Assembly: GCA_963750015.1 (NCBI GenBank)
Contig: CAVVPU010000134.1
Span: 10,477 to 74,476, forward strand
DNA from: CAVVNC01 sp963750015
GTDB lineage: Bacteria > Desulfobacterota > Syntrophorhabdia > Syntrophorhabdales > WCHB1-27
DNA: 64,000 nt
Direction of reading: 5' to 3'
In this document: piece by piece, positions 52,642 through 60,459 of the stretch
How the letters are laid out: the number at the start of each line of letters is the position of its first letter
Position numbering within the stretch: the first letter of the stretch is position 1
The notes under the pieces: model-generated
What the model was told of the DNA's origin: nothing
What the model saw: the letters and a program-made list of their open reading frames with translations, nothing else
The model's database searches: none
Made by a program: the position numbers and the translations under genes

Positions 52642-53916
52642 CTACTTGACGCAAATCATCAAACCGTAACCGCCACGGCTATCTGTTACCGTTACGACGA
52701 GCATCGTTTTGTCGGTAGACAAGACACCGTGAAAGCTGACATTGTCGCTTGTAGTGACCGTTCCGTCGCTGGCAATGCTCGCAGTGCCTAAAGACGCGTG
52801 CGCAAACGATGGCACGGTCCCATCACTCAGGAGCCCGGACCCTACGGTTATGTTGCCGCTGCTGTCCATGACCAGGATTGCACGCTCCCAGCCCTGGTAT
52901 GAGCAGGTGCCGGTGATGTTAAGCCCGAACATCCTCCAGTCTCCGGCAAGATCGGCAAGCGTATAGTTGCTTCCCCTCTTTACTCCGATTCTGATACCGT
53001 GTCCTGATACTCCGCTGCCCGAGATATCCATCGTGCCGATCAAGGCGTTCTTGCTGCCATTCAAAGCTCCCATGTATGTTGATGTTCTGCTTGAGACAAA
53101 ATACCCGTTGGAAACGCTGTACGTCTCTGTCGACGGAACGGTAGTGCCGCCCGTGCTCGATAGCAAGGCCGTATAGGTTGCAACGCCGTTATTGAATGTG
53201 AGATCCGAATGAATCCATCCGCCGGAGCTGCCTGCGGCAAATACATGGTTGCTCCATGAGCCCGTCAGGTCGGAAGCCGAAAAGCTCGTTTGTTTGACGT
53301 AGAGGCCCAGGGCGGGGCCCGACACCCCGCCTGTCGTCGTCGGACCCGAGTCGGGGGCAAAGGTTACCGTGAAGGGCCAGACGTCTTTTACCCGGTTGAA
53401 CGCTCCGACGGTGGAGCCGTCCCCCACGGTCCCGCTCGGGTCCACAAAATAGGTGGGACGGCCCGCAGCCGGGCTATACGTCTTGGGTGTGCTGTCCGTT
53501 GCCTGTCCGCCGGAGAAAGCGCCGTTTGAGTCAAACGACATGAGCCCATACTCCCACCCCTGCACGTCGCCCGTAAACTGGTTCACCGCGACGCCGAAAA
53601 AATACCATGCCCCCGTCAGGTTTGCCTGTATGCTTGCGGAGCTTGAGAGCGACGCCGGATAGGAGTGGATGATGTCCCCACCCGTCGCTCCAAGGTTCAG
53701 CGGATTGTTCGCCGGAATCGCGACCCCCGACAACGTATCGACGAAGCCCAGGTTTATGGTCGTGTCCGACCCTAAAGTGAACCTGTTGGTTGTCATTGAG
53801 CTGGAGTCGAAGAGGGGAGAGATCCTCTGGTCCGCGGTCTCTTCGTTTTCGATGAGATATAGCTGGTAAGTACCGGCGGGAAAGCTGAGGGTGAACGTCT
53901 TGGGGCTTCCCGAAGC
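52642..53916 (-). pseudogene. Repeat-rich secreted-type protein, 5' end lost
   Basis: An open frame of about 425 codons with no proper start. It is open up to an in-frame TAG at 53917-53919, inside the repeat array next to the transposase gene. The only early ATG (53796) lies within evident coding sequence (TFTLSFPAGTYQLYLIENEE precedes it in frame). The product has three ~100-residue repeats built on LTGxW...GW...D..G (LTGAWYFFGV, LTGSWSNHVF, LAGDWRMFGL) and is Ser/Thr/Gly-rich like a surface or periplasmic protein. Family not recognised. The insertion of the transposase end most likely removed the N-terminus and signal peptide. Confidence 0.65.
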
Positions 53917-54000
53917 CTACGGGGTCAGGTCTTTCATTGCCGAAGCCTACGGGGTCAGGTCTTTCATTGCGAAGCCTACGGGGTCAGGTCTTTCATTGTA
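53911..54000. repeat. Three tandem 30-bp copies of the transposon end
   Basis: The unit CGAAGCCTACGGGGTCAGGT + CTTTCATTG is repeated three times head-to-tail at 53911-53940, 53941-53969 and 53970-53999 with almost no divergence. The inner part of each unit equals the outer part of the inverted end of the adjacent REP-type transposase. Confidence 0.9.
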
Positions 54001-54847
54001 GCATTCTCCGTTCTTCATCCCTAACGATCCGGCTAATCGTCGTATAGTGCAGGCCAAGGTTTGTACCGATCTGCTGAAGCGTGTAATGGTAAGTGACGTG
54101 GGCGGTGTAAATGGCCTTGTTCCGCGCCTCTTTTGAGGACGCAGCCGCAAAGAGGTGAGAAAGGTCGGGCTTGGCAGCCTCCCGTTGGCGTCGCGGAATT
54201 TCGCGATTGTCGTTGCGGAGCAGCCGCTTCATCTCTTCCACGAAGTACTCGTCGCCGAGGTAGATCTGCCCCTTCAGCTCAGCCCACAGAGAGGTTCCCG
54301 AAATGCCTTCTGCGACAAACTTCCGGTAGAGTTCGCATGCCCTCTTTCGTATCGTGCTGAACTGGGCAAGAATCGAACCTGTCGTGAGAAAGGAAGGGAC
54401 ATCGTCGATTCCCGCCGTTGCCCGATAGCTGCTCCACTTCCAGTCTTCTACGTTCTCGGTTGCATGTGCTCTCACGGGATTAAGGGCGACGTAGCGGCAG
54501 AGTTCGAGAAAATAGGAGTCACCATCGACGATGATTGCCTTATACCTTCCTTGGAAGACATGACCTGTCATATGGTGCTTCCAGTTGTATTTCTGGGTAT
54601 ATATGCCGTTGAGCTGCCTCATTCCCTTTGCAAGGTTTGCTTCCCTCGTTTCGATGACGAGATGATAATGATTATCCATAAGGCAGTAGGCGTAGCAAAT
54701 CCATTGAAACCGGTTCACGATGCTGGCGAGAAGCTCGGTGAAATATCTGCGGTCTTTGTCGTTTCTGAAGATCTTCTGACGGGCGTTGCCCCGGGAGGTG
54801 AGGTGATACAGGGCGCCGGGGTATTCGATGCGGAGGGGACGTGCCAT
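53993..54847 (-). CDS. REP-associated tyrosine transposase (IS200/Y1 superfamily)
   Basis: A 284-residue RAYT: MARPLRIEYPGALYHLTSRG, the HUH pair MDNHYHLVIETRE, and RYVALNPVRA(H) motifs are diagnostic of Y1_Tnp transposases. A C-terminal helix-turn-helix resembling the DnaA/ Fis-type DNA-binding tail (YTLQQIGTNLGLHYTTISRI) is present. These domesticated-like enzymes act on REP palindromes rather than mobilising themselves freely. The flanking inverted ends support activity on this unit. Confidence 0.92.
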   Translation of the reverse strand: MARPLRIEYPGALYHLTSRGNARQKIFRNDKDRRYFTELLASIVNRFQWICYAYCLMDNHYHLVIETREANLAKGMRQLNGIYTQKYNWKHHMTGHVFQGRYKAIIVDGDSYFLELCRYVALNPVRAHATENVEDWKWSSYRATAGIDDVPSFLTTGSILAQFSTIRKRACELYRKFVAEGISGTSLWAELKGQIYLGDEYFVEEMKRLLRNDNREIPRRQREAAKPDLSHLFAAASSKEARNKAIYTAHVTYHYTLQQIGTNLGLHYTTISRIVRDEERRMLQ

Positions 54848-54876
54848 AAAGGGAAATATATCACCTATGAAGAGGA

Positions 54877-54903
54877 AATGCTACAATGAAAGACCTGACC
54901 CCA
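54877..54903 (+). repeat. Right inverted end of the RAYT unit
   Basis: AATGCTACAATGAAAGACCT followed by GACCCCA; inverted copy of the left end at 53980-54005. Confidence 0.85.
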
Positions 54904-55047
54904 TGGCATTCCTAAATGATTAGTAACAGTTTAGTCCTTCCCGACATATTTTTTATCTAAAATACGTAAGAAATCGATAAAAGTGTTGCCTTATCGGGCT
55001 ATTTTTGTGGTAATATATAAGAGTATAAATACTCTTTGGAGGTTACC

Positions 55048-55326
55048 ATGCAACGAGTCGACATCCTTAAGAAGCAGCGGGAGAGGCTCAAGGAAGATAT
55101 CGGGGCGTACCTCGATTCCTTCCTTATCGGGACGGTCGCCAAGTCCCCTTCCATGACCGGCCATGGTCTTACCACGAAGGTGAAGGGGAAGACAGTATCC
55201 CTGTATGTGAGAAAAGGGATCGTGAGGGAGGTAGAGGAGATGACCACGCGGTACAAGCGAATGTGGCTTCTTCTGCAGAAGCTCTCGAAGATCAACTGGG
55301 AGATTCTCAAAGCGGAGAGCGACTAG
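55048..55326 (+). CDS. IS66 accessory protein (DUF6788-like)
   Basis: A 92-residue basic protein (MQRVDILKKQRERLKEDIGA, YVRKGIVREVEEMTTRYKRM, WLLLQKLSKINWEIL) that typically precedes the IS66-type transposase in short versions of the family. GGAGG lies 5 bases ahead of the ATG at 55048. Its stop codon abuts the GTG start of the transposase. Role in transposition is unknown; the family name is from memory. Confidence 0.75.
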   Translation: MQRVDILKKQRERLKEDIGAYLDSFLIGTVAKSPSMTGHGLTTKVKGKTVSLYVRKGIVREVEEMTTRYKRMWLLLQKLSKINWEILKAESD

Positions 55327-56850
55327 GTGACTCGTGGCGCGTATCCGCCCTATGGCTTCACCTGTCCTTACACGGATCACTGCCCTCATCTGGACGGGCT
55401 GTCCACGACATGGGTGTTCGAAGAGTACCAACGGGGCGAGGAGGTGTATCAGGAGCATCTTCGCATCATCGATGTGCTGAACGACAGGTTGAACGAAGCT
55501 CTGAAACAGGTCCGGATACTGGAGAAGGAGAATGGGGAATTGAAAGCGAAGAATACCGCGTTGCATCGCCGACAATTCAAAGCGAACAAAGCGATGCATT
55601 CAGAAAGCGGCAGCCCTGCCGGTACAAGGAAGAAACGAGGCGCTCCGGTGGGTCACCCGGGGTGGTCGAGGGCTACGCCGCACCGTGCGGATAGGACCGT
55701 GCACGTTCCCGCCCCTTCGATATGCCCCCATTGCGGATCCGACAATCTTATACCCTCACAGGAGGTCAGCGAGCACCTCCAGGAAGACATCGTCCTTCGT
55801 CCGCGCACGGTTGTTACCAGGTATGTGCACGGGGAGGCGTACTGCGGCCACTGTCGCCGGTCTGTGGTACAAAGGGGAGAGGATGAGCTTCTTAACGCTT
55901 CTATCGGGCCGATTGCCAAATCAACCGCTATTTACTTACGGTATCGGATAGGCATGCCCTATCGCAAGGTGCAGGAGGTATTCAAAGACCTCTTCGGTCT
56001 GCACTTCGTTGCCGCCTCCGCGGTGGGGTTCGACCGGCAGGCGGCAACGAAGGGGACGGCGATTTACGAAGACCTGAGGGAGAAGATCAAGGCATCGGCC
56101 GTCATCCATGCCGATGAAACCTCCTGGCGGAATGACGGCCTCGGCCATTATGCGTGGTATGCGGGGAATCCCGATCTGGCGTTTTTCCATCTCGACCGGC
56201 ACCGCTCCACCGACGTGGCTCGATCCATCCTGGGGTCGAGATTCGAGGGCATCCTGGTCACGGATCGCTATGCCGCGTATAACGGCGCGAATGCACAGGC
56301 ACGGCAGGTCTGCCTGGCGCACCTTATCAGACAGGCACAAGAAACCACCAGGGAACTCGTCCTGATCGAAGACCGTGACAAAAAGGCGGAAGCCTTTTGC
56401 GCGGACATCGCCTCGTTCTTCTCAAAAGCCTGCAGAATAGGTCAGGAGTTCCGTGCCGGTGACCTCTCCTGGAATCAGGCGTCCCACGTGGAAAAAGGAC
56501 TCGAAAGAGAACTGAGAAAGCTTTGCGCCCCCGCGCTCACCTATAAGCCCGCAGAAGCCCTCCGGGCCTCCCTCATGGGGAAAGACCACACGCACCTGTT
56601 CACCTTCCTCCGCTATCCCGGCGTGCAGCCGACCAACAATCAGGCGGAGCAGTCCCTTCGCTTTCTAGTGATCTTCCGCAAGATAATGTTCGGTACTCGA
56701 TCCATAAGCGGATTAAGAACACATAGCGTCCTGCCCAGCCTCATCCTCACCGCATGCCGGCAGGGACAAAACCCCCGTGCGTTCCTCCACACCCTTCTCA
56801 CTGCCGATACTGCGACGGCCCAAGCAGCTCTGTATCACAACTCAAGCTGA
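55327..56850 (+). CDS. IS66-family transposase
   Basis: A 507-residue transposase: a leucine-rich coiled coil (about 45-80), a zinc-finger-like CPHCGSDN...YCGHCRR region (about 130-180), and the DDE catalytic core with the first Asp in VIHADETSWR, the second in GILVTDRYAAYN and the Glu in QPTNNQAEQSLRF. A GTG start directly after the upstream stop was used. The C-terminus is intact, so the gene appears functional. Confidence 0.93.
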   Translation: MTRGAYPPYGFTCPYTDHCPHLDGLSTTWVFEEYQRGEEVYQEHLRIIDVLNDRLNEALKQVRILEKENGELKAKNTALHRRQFKANKAMHSESGSPAGTRKKRGAPVGHPGWSRATPHRADRTVHVPAPSICPHCGSDNLIPSQEVSEHLQEDIVLRPRTVVTRYVHGEAYCGHCRRSVVQRGEDELLNASIGPIAKSTAIYLRYRIGMPYRKVQEVFKDLFGLHFVAASAVGFDRQAATKGTAIYEDLREKIKASAVIHADETSWRNDGLGHYAWYAGNPDLAFFHLDRHRSTDVARSILGSRFEGILVTDRYAAYNGANAQARQVCLAHLIRQAQETTRELVLIEDRDKKAEAFCADIASFFSKACRIGQEFRAGDLSWNQASHVEKGLERELRKLCAPALTYKPAEALRASLMGKDHTHLFTFLRYPGVQPTNNQAEQSLRFLVIFRKIMFGTRSISGLRTHSVLPSLILTACRQGQNPRAFLHTLLTADTATAQAALYHNSS

Positions 56851-56883
56851 GGGGTCGGGCGAGCACAGGGACTAAACTGTTAC

Positions 56884-57200
56884 GAACAGATCGGGAGGAT
56901 TTCGCATCAGAACAGGTGGCCCATGAGGACTCGAGACGCGTGCGCAATGAGGGAGATACTTTTGTCTCTATGCCGAACAGATTCATCTGGGAGGTGTTTT
57001 CTTATGCATGTACCATTATGCAATTGTACTTAATTCTCGAATTGTACGTGCTTACCCGAGGAGAGTGAAATCTTCAACGATTATCAACATTTCACACCCG
57101 CGAACTGCTTCCTGAAAGGTAGTTTTTCAAGATTTCTCTTGCAGTCCAAAAATACGAATGATATTCCTTGAACAGGTCAAATCAGATACCGACGGGGAAT
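56884..57200. other. Non-coding remnant between IS66 and the third REP end
   Basis: No recognisable gene. One plus-strand frame continuing from inside the IS reads ...FVSMPNRFIWEVFSYACTIM... to a stop at 57068, with a hydrophobic tail, but it has no start of its own and no match known to me; it may be the remnant of a gene disrupted by the insertion. Confidence 0.4.
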
Positions 57201-57227
57201 AATGCTACAATGAAAGACCTGACCCCA
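57201..57227 (+). repeat. Third copy of the RAYT end
   Basis: AATGCTACAATGAAAGACCT followed by GACCCCA, identical to the right end of the transposase unit. It stands alone, 20 bases before the 73-bp inverted repeat. Confidence 0.9.
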
Positions 57228-57247
57228 CAAGCTTTTCCTAACAGCCC

Positions 57248-57320
57248 GCGGCTCCGGCCTTCATAGGATGCACACACCAGCACCAATTGAATAAGAGCGG
57301 CGTCCCTGGAGGCCGCCAAA
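57248..57320 (+). repeat. 73-bp inverted repeat, left copy
   Basis: From GCGGCTCCGGCCTTCATAGG through CACACACCAGCAC and AAGAGCGGC to GGCCGCCAAA. It matches the reverse complement of 60313-60384 with only a handful of differences. It contains a GCGGC/GCCGC stem. Confidence 0.9.
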
Positions 57321-57561
57321 GGCAACGTGGGCTATTTCCCTCATTTGGAGGGGAGAGGGCAGGGTGAGGGTGGCCATTCGGCCTTTTGTCTTTAACTTTC
57401 GCGATTCGAGTTTCGCGTTATTATCTTTCCCCTTTCCCCTTCCAAATGCGTTCGCCGTGTCTCTCACCCTCTCAGAGGACGGGTGCCTTAACCCAAGGGC
57501 TAAAAATCTGCGCCCCTCGACTCCGCGGGCCACGCGGGTAATCCGCCCGGCTGGGGGGAAC

Positions 57562-57610
57562 TTGACAACACGTCCCTTTAATAGTACTGTTACAAGTAGC
57601 ATGGGAGGTA
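57562..57610 (+). promoter_or_regulatory. Promoter and ribosome-binding site of the toxin-antitoxin pair
   Basis: TTGACA at about 57562, then an A/T-rich stretch with weak -10 candidates and a short imperfect palindrome (TAGTACTGTTACAAGTA) that could be the autoregulatory operator. GGGAGG lies 8 bases before the antitoxin ATG. Confidence 0.45.
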
Positions 57611-57616
57611 CAATTA

Positions 57617-57898
57617 ATGCCGAAGACTCCGAAGATTATGCCTATTTCCGATCTCAGACAAAACGCGAGCGATGTTGTCAAAAAGGTATCGTTATCCGGA
57701 GAGCCTGTCTTTATTACCCAGCGCGGACGGGCGGCTGCAGTCATGGTCAGCATGCAGGTTTATGAAGAGTCCCAGCACGAGCTCGAAATCTTACGGCTGC
57801 TCGCGCGCGGTGAGAAAGAAATAGAGGCAGGTGTCGGCTATGAACTTGATGAAGTCCTGAAAGAGGCAGACCGCTTTCTTGAGGTTTCAAAAGCTTGA
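57617..57898 (+). CDS. Phd/YefM-family antitoxin
   Basis: A 93-residue antitoxin: IMPISDLRQNASDVVKKVSL, GEPVFITQRGRAAAVMVSMQ and YEESQHELEIL form the Phd/YefM DNA-binding fold; the C-terminal helix (about 60-93) is expected to wrap the toxin. The stop overlaps the toxin start. It should repress its own promoter together with the toxin. Confidence 0.92.
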   Translation: MPKTPKIMPISDLRQNASDVVKKVSLSGEPVFITQRGRAAAVMVSMQVYEESQHELEILRLLARGEKEIEAGVGYELDEVLKEADRFLEVSKA

Positions 57899-58185
57899 GA
57901 GTCCTCTTTACCCCTACAGGCCGCCGGCAGTTTCTGGAAGGACTGGCTTATATTCACCGAGATAATCCCACTGCCGCAAAAGGATTTCGCGGGAAGGCCG
58001 AAAAAGCACTTTTACGCTTGAAAGAGTTCCCGGAATCCGGGAGACTGGTTCCCGAGTTCTCTGACCTGCCCTTTCGCGAGGTGATCGTCAGACCATATCG
58101 GTTCTTCTACAGAGTCAAGGATCAAACTGTGTGGATTGTTGCGGTCTGGCATAGCGCCCAACTACCTCAAGAGCCCGATCAGTAA
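57895..58185 (+). CDS. RelE/ParE-superfamily toxin
   Basis: A 96-residue toxin starting with TTG inside the antitoxin stop: RVLFTPTGRRQFLEGLAYIH, ALLRLKEFPESGRLVPEFSD and EVIVRPYRFFYRVKDQTVWI, then VAVWHSAQLP. The PESGRLVPE and YR..Y-type core are closer to ParE than to ribosome-dependent RelE, so gyrase inhibition or mRNA cleavage are both possible. Translational coupling gives antitoxin excess. Confidence 0.92.
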   Translation: MRVLFTPTGRRQFLEGLAYIHRDNPTAAKGFRGKAEKALLRLKEFPESGRLVPEFSDLPFREVIVRPYRFFYRVKDQTVWIVAVWHSAQLPQEPDQ

Positions 58186-58416
58186 TCGATGAAACGCGTC
58201 AGGGTGCAGGTTCCGGGGTCTCCTTCCTGAACTCGATAACCATTGAGTTTCTCTTGCATTCTTCGAATACGAGTGGTAAGTGGTAAATGGTTAGGCAGGG
58301 AGTCAACAGCTCAGCAAGTGAGTCCAGTGATGTCCCTATGGCCCATACAATTATCGACAAAGACCCGTTCTGCCGATAGGTGGCTGCGAAGACGAGCGCA
58401 CGGAGGACTGAGACCC

Positions 58417-58866
58417 ATGGCCGACATAAATCTCACGCAAGCTGAAGCCAACGCCCTCATCGCGATGGAGAAGCATCGGATCAATGATGACGGTTGGGAC
58501 TATCCTGTTGCGGGCGAATCAATCAGTGTTCCTCTTATTTCTGCGGATAAACGAGAGAACTTCGTTCTCGACGTATACAGGGGAAGGATCGACCTGCTGA
58601 AGGGTACGTACCAGCACCGCTCCCGGCAAGTTGTCATCTTGGTACGGCTTGACTTCGGTGGGCAGCCCCACAGGAACCCGGATGATAGTCACGTCCCGTC
58701 GCCCCACCTACATGTTTATCGAGAAGGCTTCGGCGATAGGTGGGCCGTTCCGATCCCCGAGGACAAGTTTCCAAATGCTGGGGATTTATGGGCTACGCTG
58801 GAACATTTCATGTTATTCTGTAACATCACTCGGCCACCACTCATTCAGAGAGGATTGTTCGCATGA
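58417..58866 (+). CDS. DUF6978-like hypothetical protein
   Basis: A 149-residue soluble protein (MADINLTQAEANALIAMEKH, FVLDVYRGRIDLLKGTYQHR, VVILVRLDFGGQPHRNPDDS, HVPSPHLHVYREGFGDRWAV). It resembles, from memory, the DUF6978 family; function unknown. The ATG at 58417 has GGAGG 10 bases upstream; the longer open frame before it lacks coding character. Its stop overlaps the next gene (ATGA), implying a two-gene unit. The conserved His/Asp/Arg-rich patches (HRNPDD, PHLHVYREG) could be catalytic, but that is a guess. Confidence 0.75.
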   Translation: MADINLTQAEANALIAMEKHRINDDGWDYPVAGESISVPLISADKRENFVLDVYRGRIDLLKGTYQHRSRQVVILVRLDFGGQPHRNPDDSHVPSPHLHVYREGFGDRWAVPIPEDKFPNAGDLWATLEHFMLFCNITRPPLIQRGLFA

Positions 58867-59627
58867 TCGAAGAAATCCAGAAGCTCCTTGACACCTATCT
58901 GGCTTGGCTAAGAGACAAGACTAAGCTCAGACAGGTTGGCGATTGGGCCGAGATCACAACCCCTTATCTTGATCGGCACAACGACTATCTCCAAATTTAT
59001 GCCGGCCGGAAGAACGGCGGGTTTGTCCTCACGGATGACGGATACGTCATTGGAGACCTGAAACGGTCAGGCTGCGAACTGGAAAGCAAGAAGCGCAGAG
59101 ACCTTCTGATCCAGACGTTGAACGGCTTCGGCGTTAAGCTGGAAAACGATTCCTTACAGGTTCAGGCTTCGCCCGACAATTTCGCTCTCAGAAAACACAA
59201 CCTTGTACAGGCCATGCTGGCGATAAATGATCTGTTCTACCTTGCCACTCCGATTGTTGCCAGCCTCTTTCTTGAAGATGTCACGCTGTGGCTCGACGCA
59301 AATGATGTCCGGTACACCCCCAAGGTGAAGTTCGCGGGCAAGAGTGGATATGACCATCTCTTCGATTTCGTGATTCCAGCCTCCAAACAAGAACCGGAGC
59401 GCATACTGCAAACCATGAATAGGCCGAACCGCGATACTGCTCAGGCCATCGCTTTTTCGTGGATAGATACGAAGGATGTCAGGCCGCAGAATTCGAGAGC
59501 ATACGCCTTTTTGAACGACATGGACCACACCCCTTCCGCTTCTGTGATAGATGCCCTAAAGAACTACGACGTGCACCCCGTTCTGTGGAGCGAGAGACAA
59601 CGGGTTCGTGAAGAACTGGCCGCATGA
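58863..59627 (+). CDS. DUF1828-DUF1829 protein
   Basis: A 254-residue protein with the DUF1828 part at the N-terminus (ITTPYLDRHNDYLQIYAGRK, GGFVLTDDGYVIGDLKRSGC) and the DUF1829 part at the C-terminus (FAGKSGYDHLFDFVIPASKQ, RPNRDTAQAIAFSWIDT). Such proteins are found in accessory regions; the C-terminal GYDHxFDFVI...NRDTA pattern resembles core motifs of PD-(D/E)XK-like or nuclease-associated folds only loosely. It overlaps the upstream DUF6978-like gene by 4 bases. Function unknown; with its partner it may be an antiphage or toxin-antitoxin-type pair (inference). Confidence 0.85.
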   Translation: MIEEIQKLLDTYLAWLRDKTKLRQVGDWAEITTPYLDRHNDYLQIYAGRKNGGFVLTDDGYVIGDLKRSGCELESKKRRDLLIQTLNGFGVKLENDSLQVQASPDNFALRKHNLVQAMLAINDLFYLATPIVASLFLEDVTLWLDANDVRYTPKVKFAGKSGYDHLFDFVIPASKQEPERILQTMNRPNRDTAQAIAFSWIDTKDVRPQNSRAYAFLNDMDHTPSASVIDALKNYDVHPVLWSERQRVREELAA

Positions 59628-59851
59628 CCGCATTTACCAAAGTATATGGGCCATGCAATCAGGGGAATAGGGGGCCAGGGAGATGGCAGCGAGAGGCTGG
59701 TCCGATAAGTGGTTGAACACGTACAGAATGGAACAACGTGTCTGCCAGCTTCGTTGTGAGGCGGAGAAAACGAAAATGTAAAGGGCGCCCAGCCTTCCGC
59801 CCTTCGCGAATAGGCAAAATAGGCAAGAAATGGTTAGGTGAGTAATCTGGA

Positions 59852-60250
59852 ATGAAACCTGTCCTTGATTTGATAATGAGTCATTGGCTTGTGATAGCTG
59901 TCGGTATGAGTCTCTTTTGGGGAATCAGAGGAGCGTATCTTGAGTATGTCGACAGAACGGACGATTTCATTTTAAGAGTGGACAAGCCCCATAGGCTGCA
60001 TAGCCTATTGAATTTCGCAACATTCCAATTCATCTTCAGTTTTGTTGGCTCTTTTGCGGGATGGTGCTGTCTATATATTCTGATTTTGAGGGTGCAGCCA
60101 AATCTATTAAGGAACTTGGATTCGAGTGACTTCGTGCTTTTTCTACTCTCATTTCTCGGAATAGCAGGTATTTTATCTCAGGCTATTTACGGATTGATAA
60201 AGTCTTTAGGAAAGATTGCCGCGATCGGAATAGATAAACTTGTGAAGTAA
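59852..60250 (+). CDS. Small membrane protein of unknown function
   Basis: A 132-residue protein with three or four hydrophobic stretches (LIMSHWLVIAVGMSLFWGIR, FATFQFIFSFVGSFAGWCCL, FVLFLLSFLGIAGILSQAIY) and an amphipathic basic C-terminus (LIKSLGKIAAIGIDKLVK). No family recognised. No strong ribosome-binding site; AAATGGTTAGG occurs just upstream, as it does ahead of the DUF6978-like gene. Codon use is more A/T-rich than neighbours, suggesting transfer. It is the last gene before the right inverted repeat. Confidence 0.65.
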   Translation: MKPVLDLIMSHWLVIAVGMSLFWGIRGAYLEYVDRTDDFILRVDKPHRLHSLLNFATFQFIFSFVGSFAGWCCLYILILRVQPNLLRNLDSSDFVLFLLSFLGIAGILSQAIYGLIKSLGKIAAIGIDKLVK

Positions 60251-60312
60251 GGAAGTTCTCGTAAAGAACCCCTCCAGGGCGAGGGAAAAAGAGCAACACA
60301 CATTCGGTCGGT

Positions 60313-60384
60313 TTTGGCGGCCTCTCGGGCCGCCGCTCTTGTTCAATTGTGCTGGTGTGTGAATCCTATGAAGGCCGGAGCCGC
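60313..60384 (-). repeat. 73-bp inverted repeat, right copy
   Basis: Reverse-complement counterpart of 57248-57320, including the GGCGGCCTCTCGGGCCGCC hairpin, CAATTGTGCTGGTGTGTG and CCTATGAAGGCCGGAGCCGC. The two copies enclose about 2990 bases. Confidence 0.9.
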
Positions 60385-60459
60385 GCTCTCTTTAATGATA
60401 CGGCTCCGCGTGTTACCGACCGGCCACACCTCGTGCCCTCTCTCGCCTTTGTGCTTCTC

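Larger units (their letters stand above)
53980..54903 (-). mobile_element. REP-associated transposase unit with inverted ends
   Basis: The transposase gene is bracketed by a ~26-base inverted repeat: GGGGTCAGGTCTTTCATTGT+AGCATT at 53980-54005 and its complement at 54877-54902. The transposase stop codon lies within the left end. A third copy of the same end in the right-end orientation is at 57201-57226. Confidence 0.85.
54923..56883 (+). mobile_element. IS66-family insertion sequence
   Basis: A 1961-base element with 15-bp terminal inverted repeats, GTAACAGTTTAGTCC at 54923-54937 and its complement at 56869-56883. The ends begin with GTAA, as IS66-family ends do. It encodes a 92-residue accessory protein and a 507-residue transposase. 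No 8-bp target duplication is visible (AATGATTA on the left, GAACAGAT on the right). Confidence 0.88.

Noticed and set aside
53911..54000. CRISPR or satellite array
   Set aside because: The three 30-bp units are directly adjacent without spacers and match the transposon end.
55653..56340. Antisense frames inside the IS66 transposase
   Set aside because: The plus-strand frame carries the full transposase including catalytic residues.
56754..57068. 104-codon ORF starting inside the IS66 transposase
   Set aside because: Its 5' part is a shifted frame of the transposase; only the tail after 56884 lies outside and has no start.
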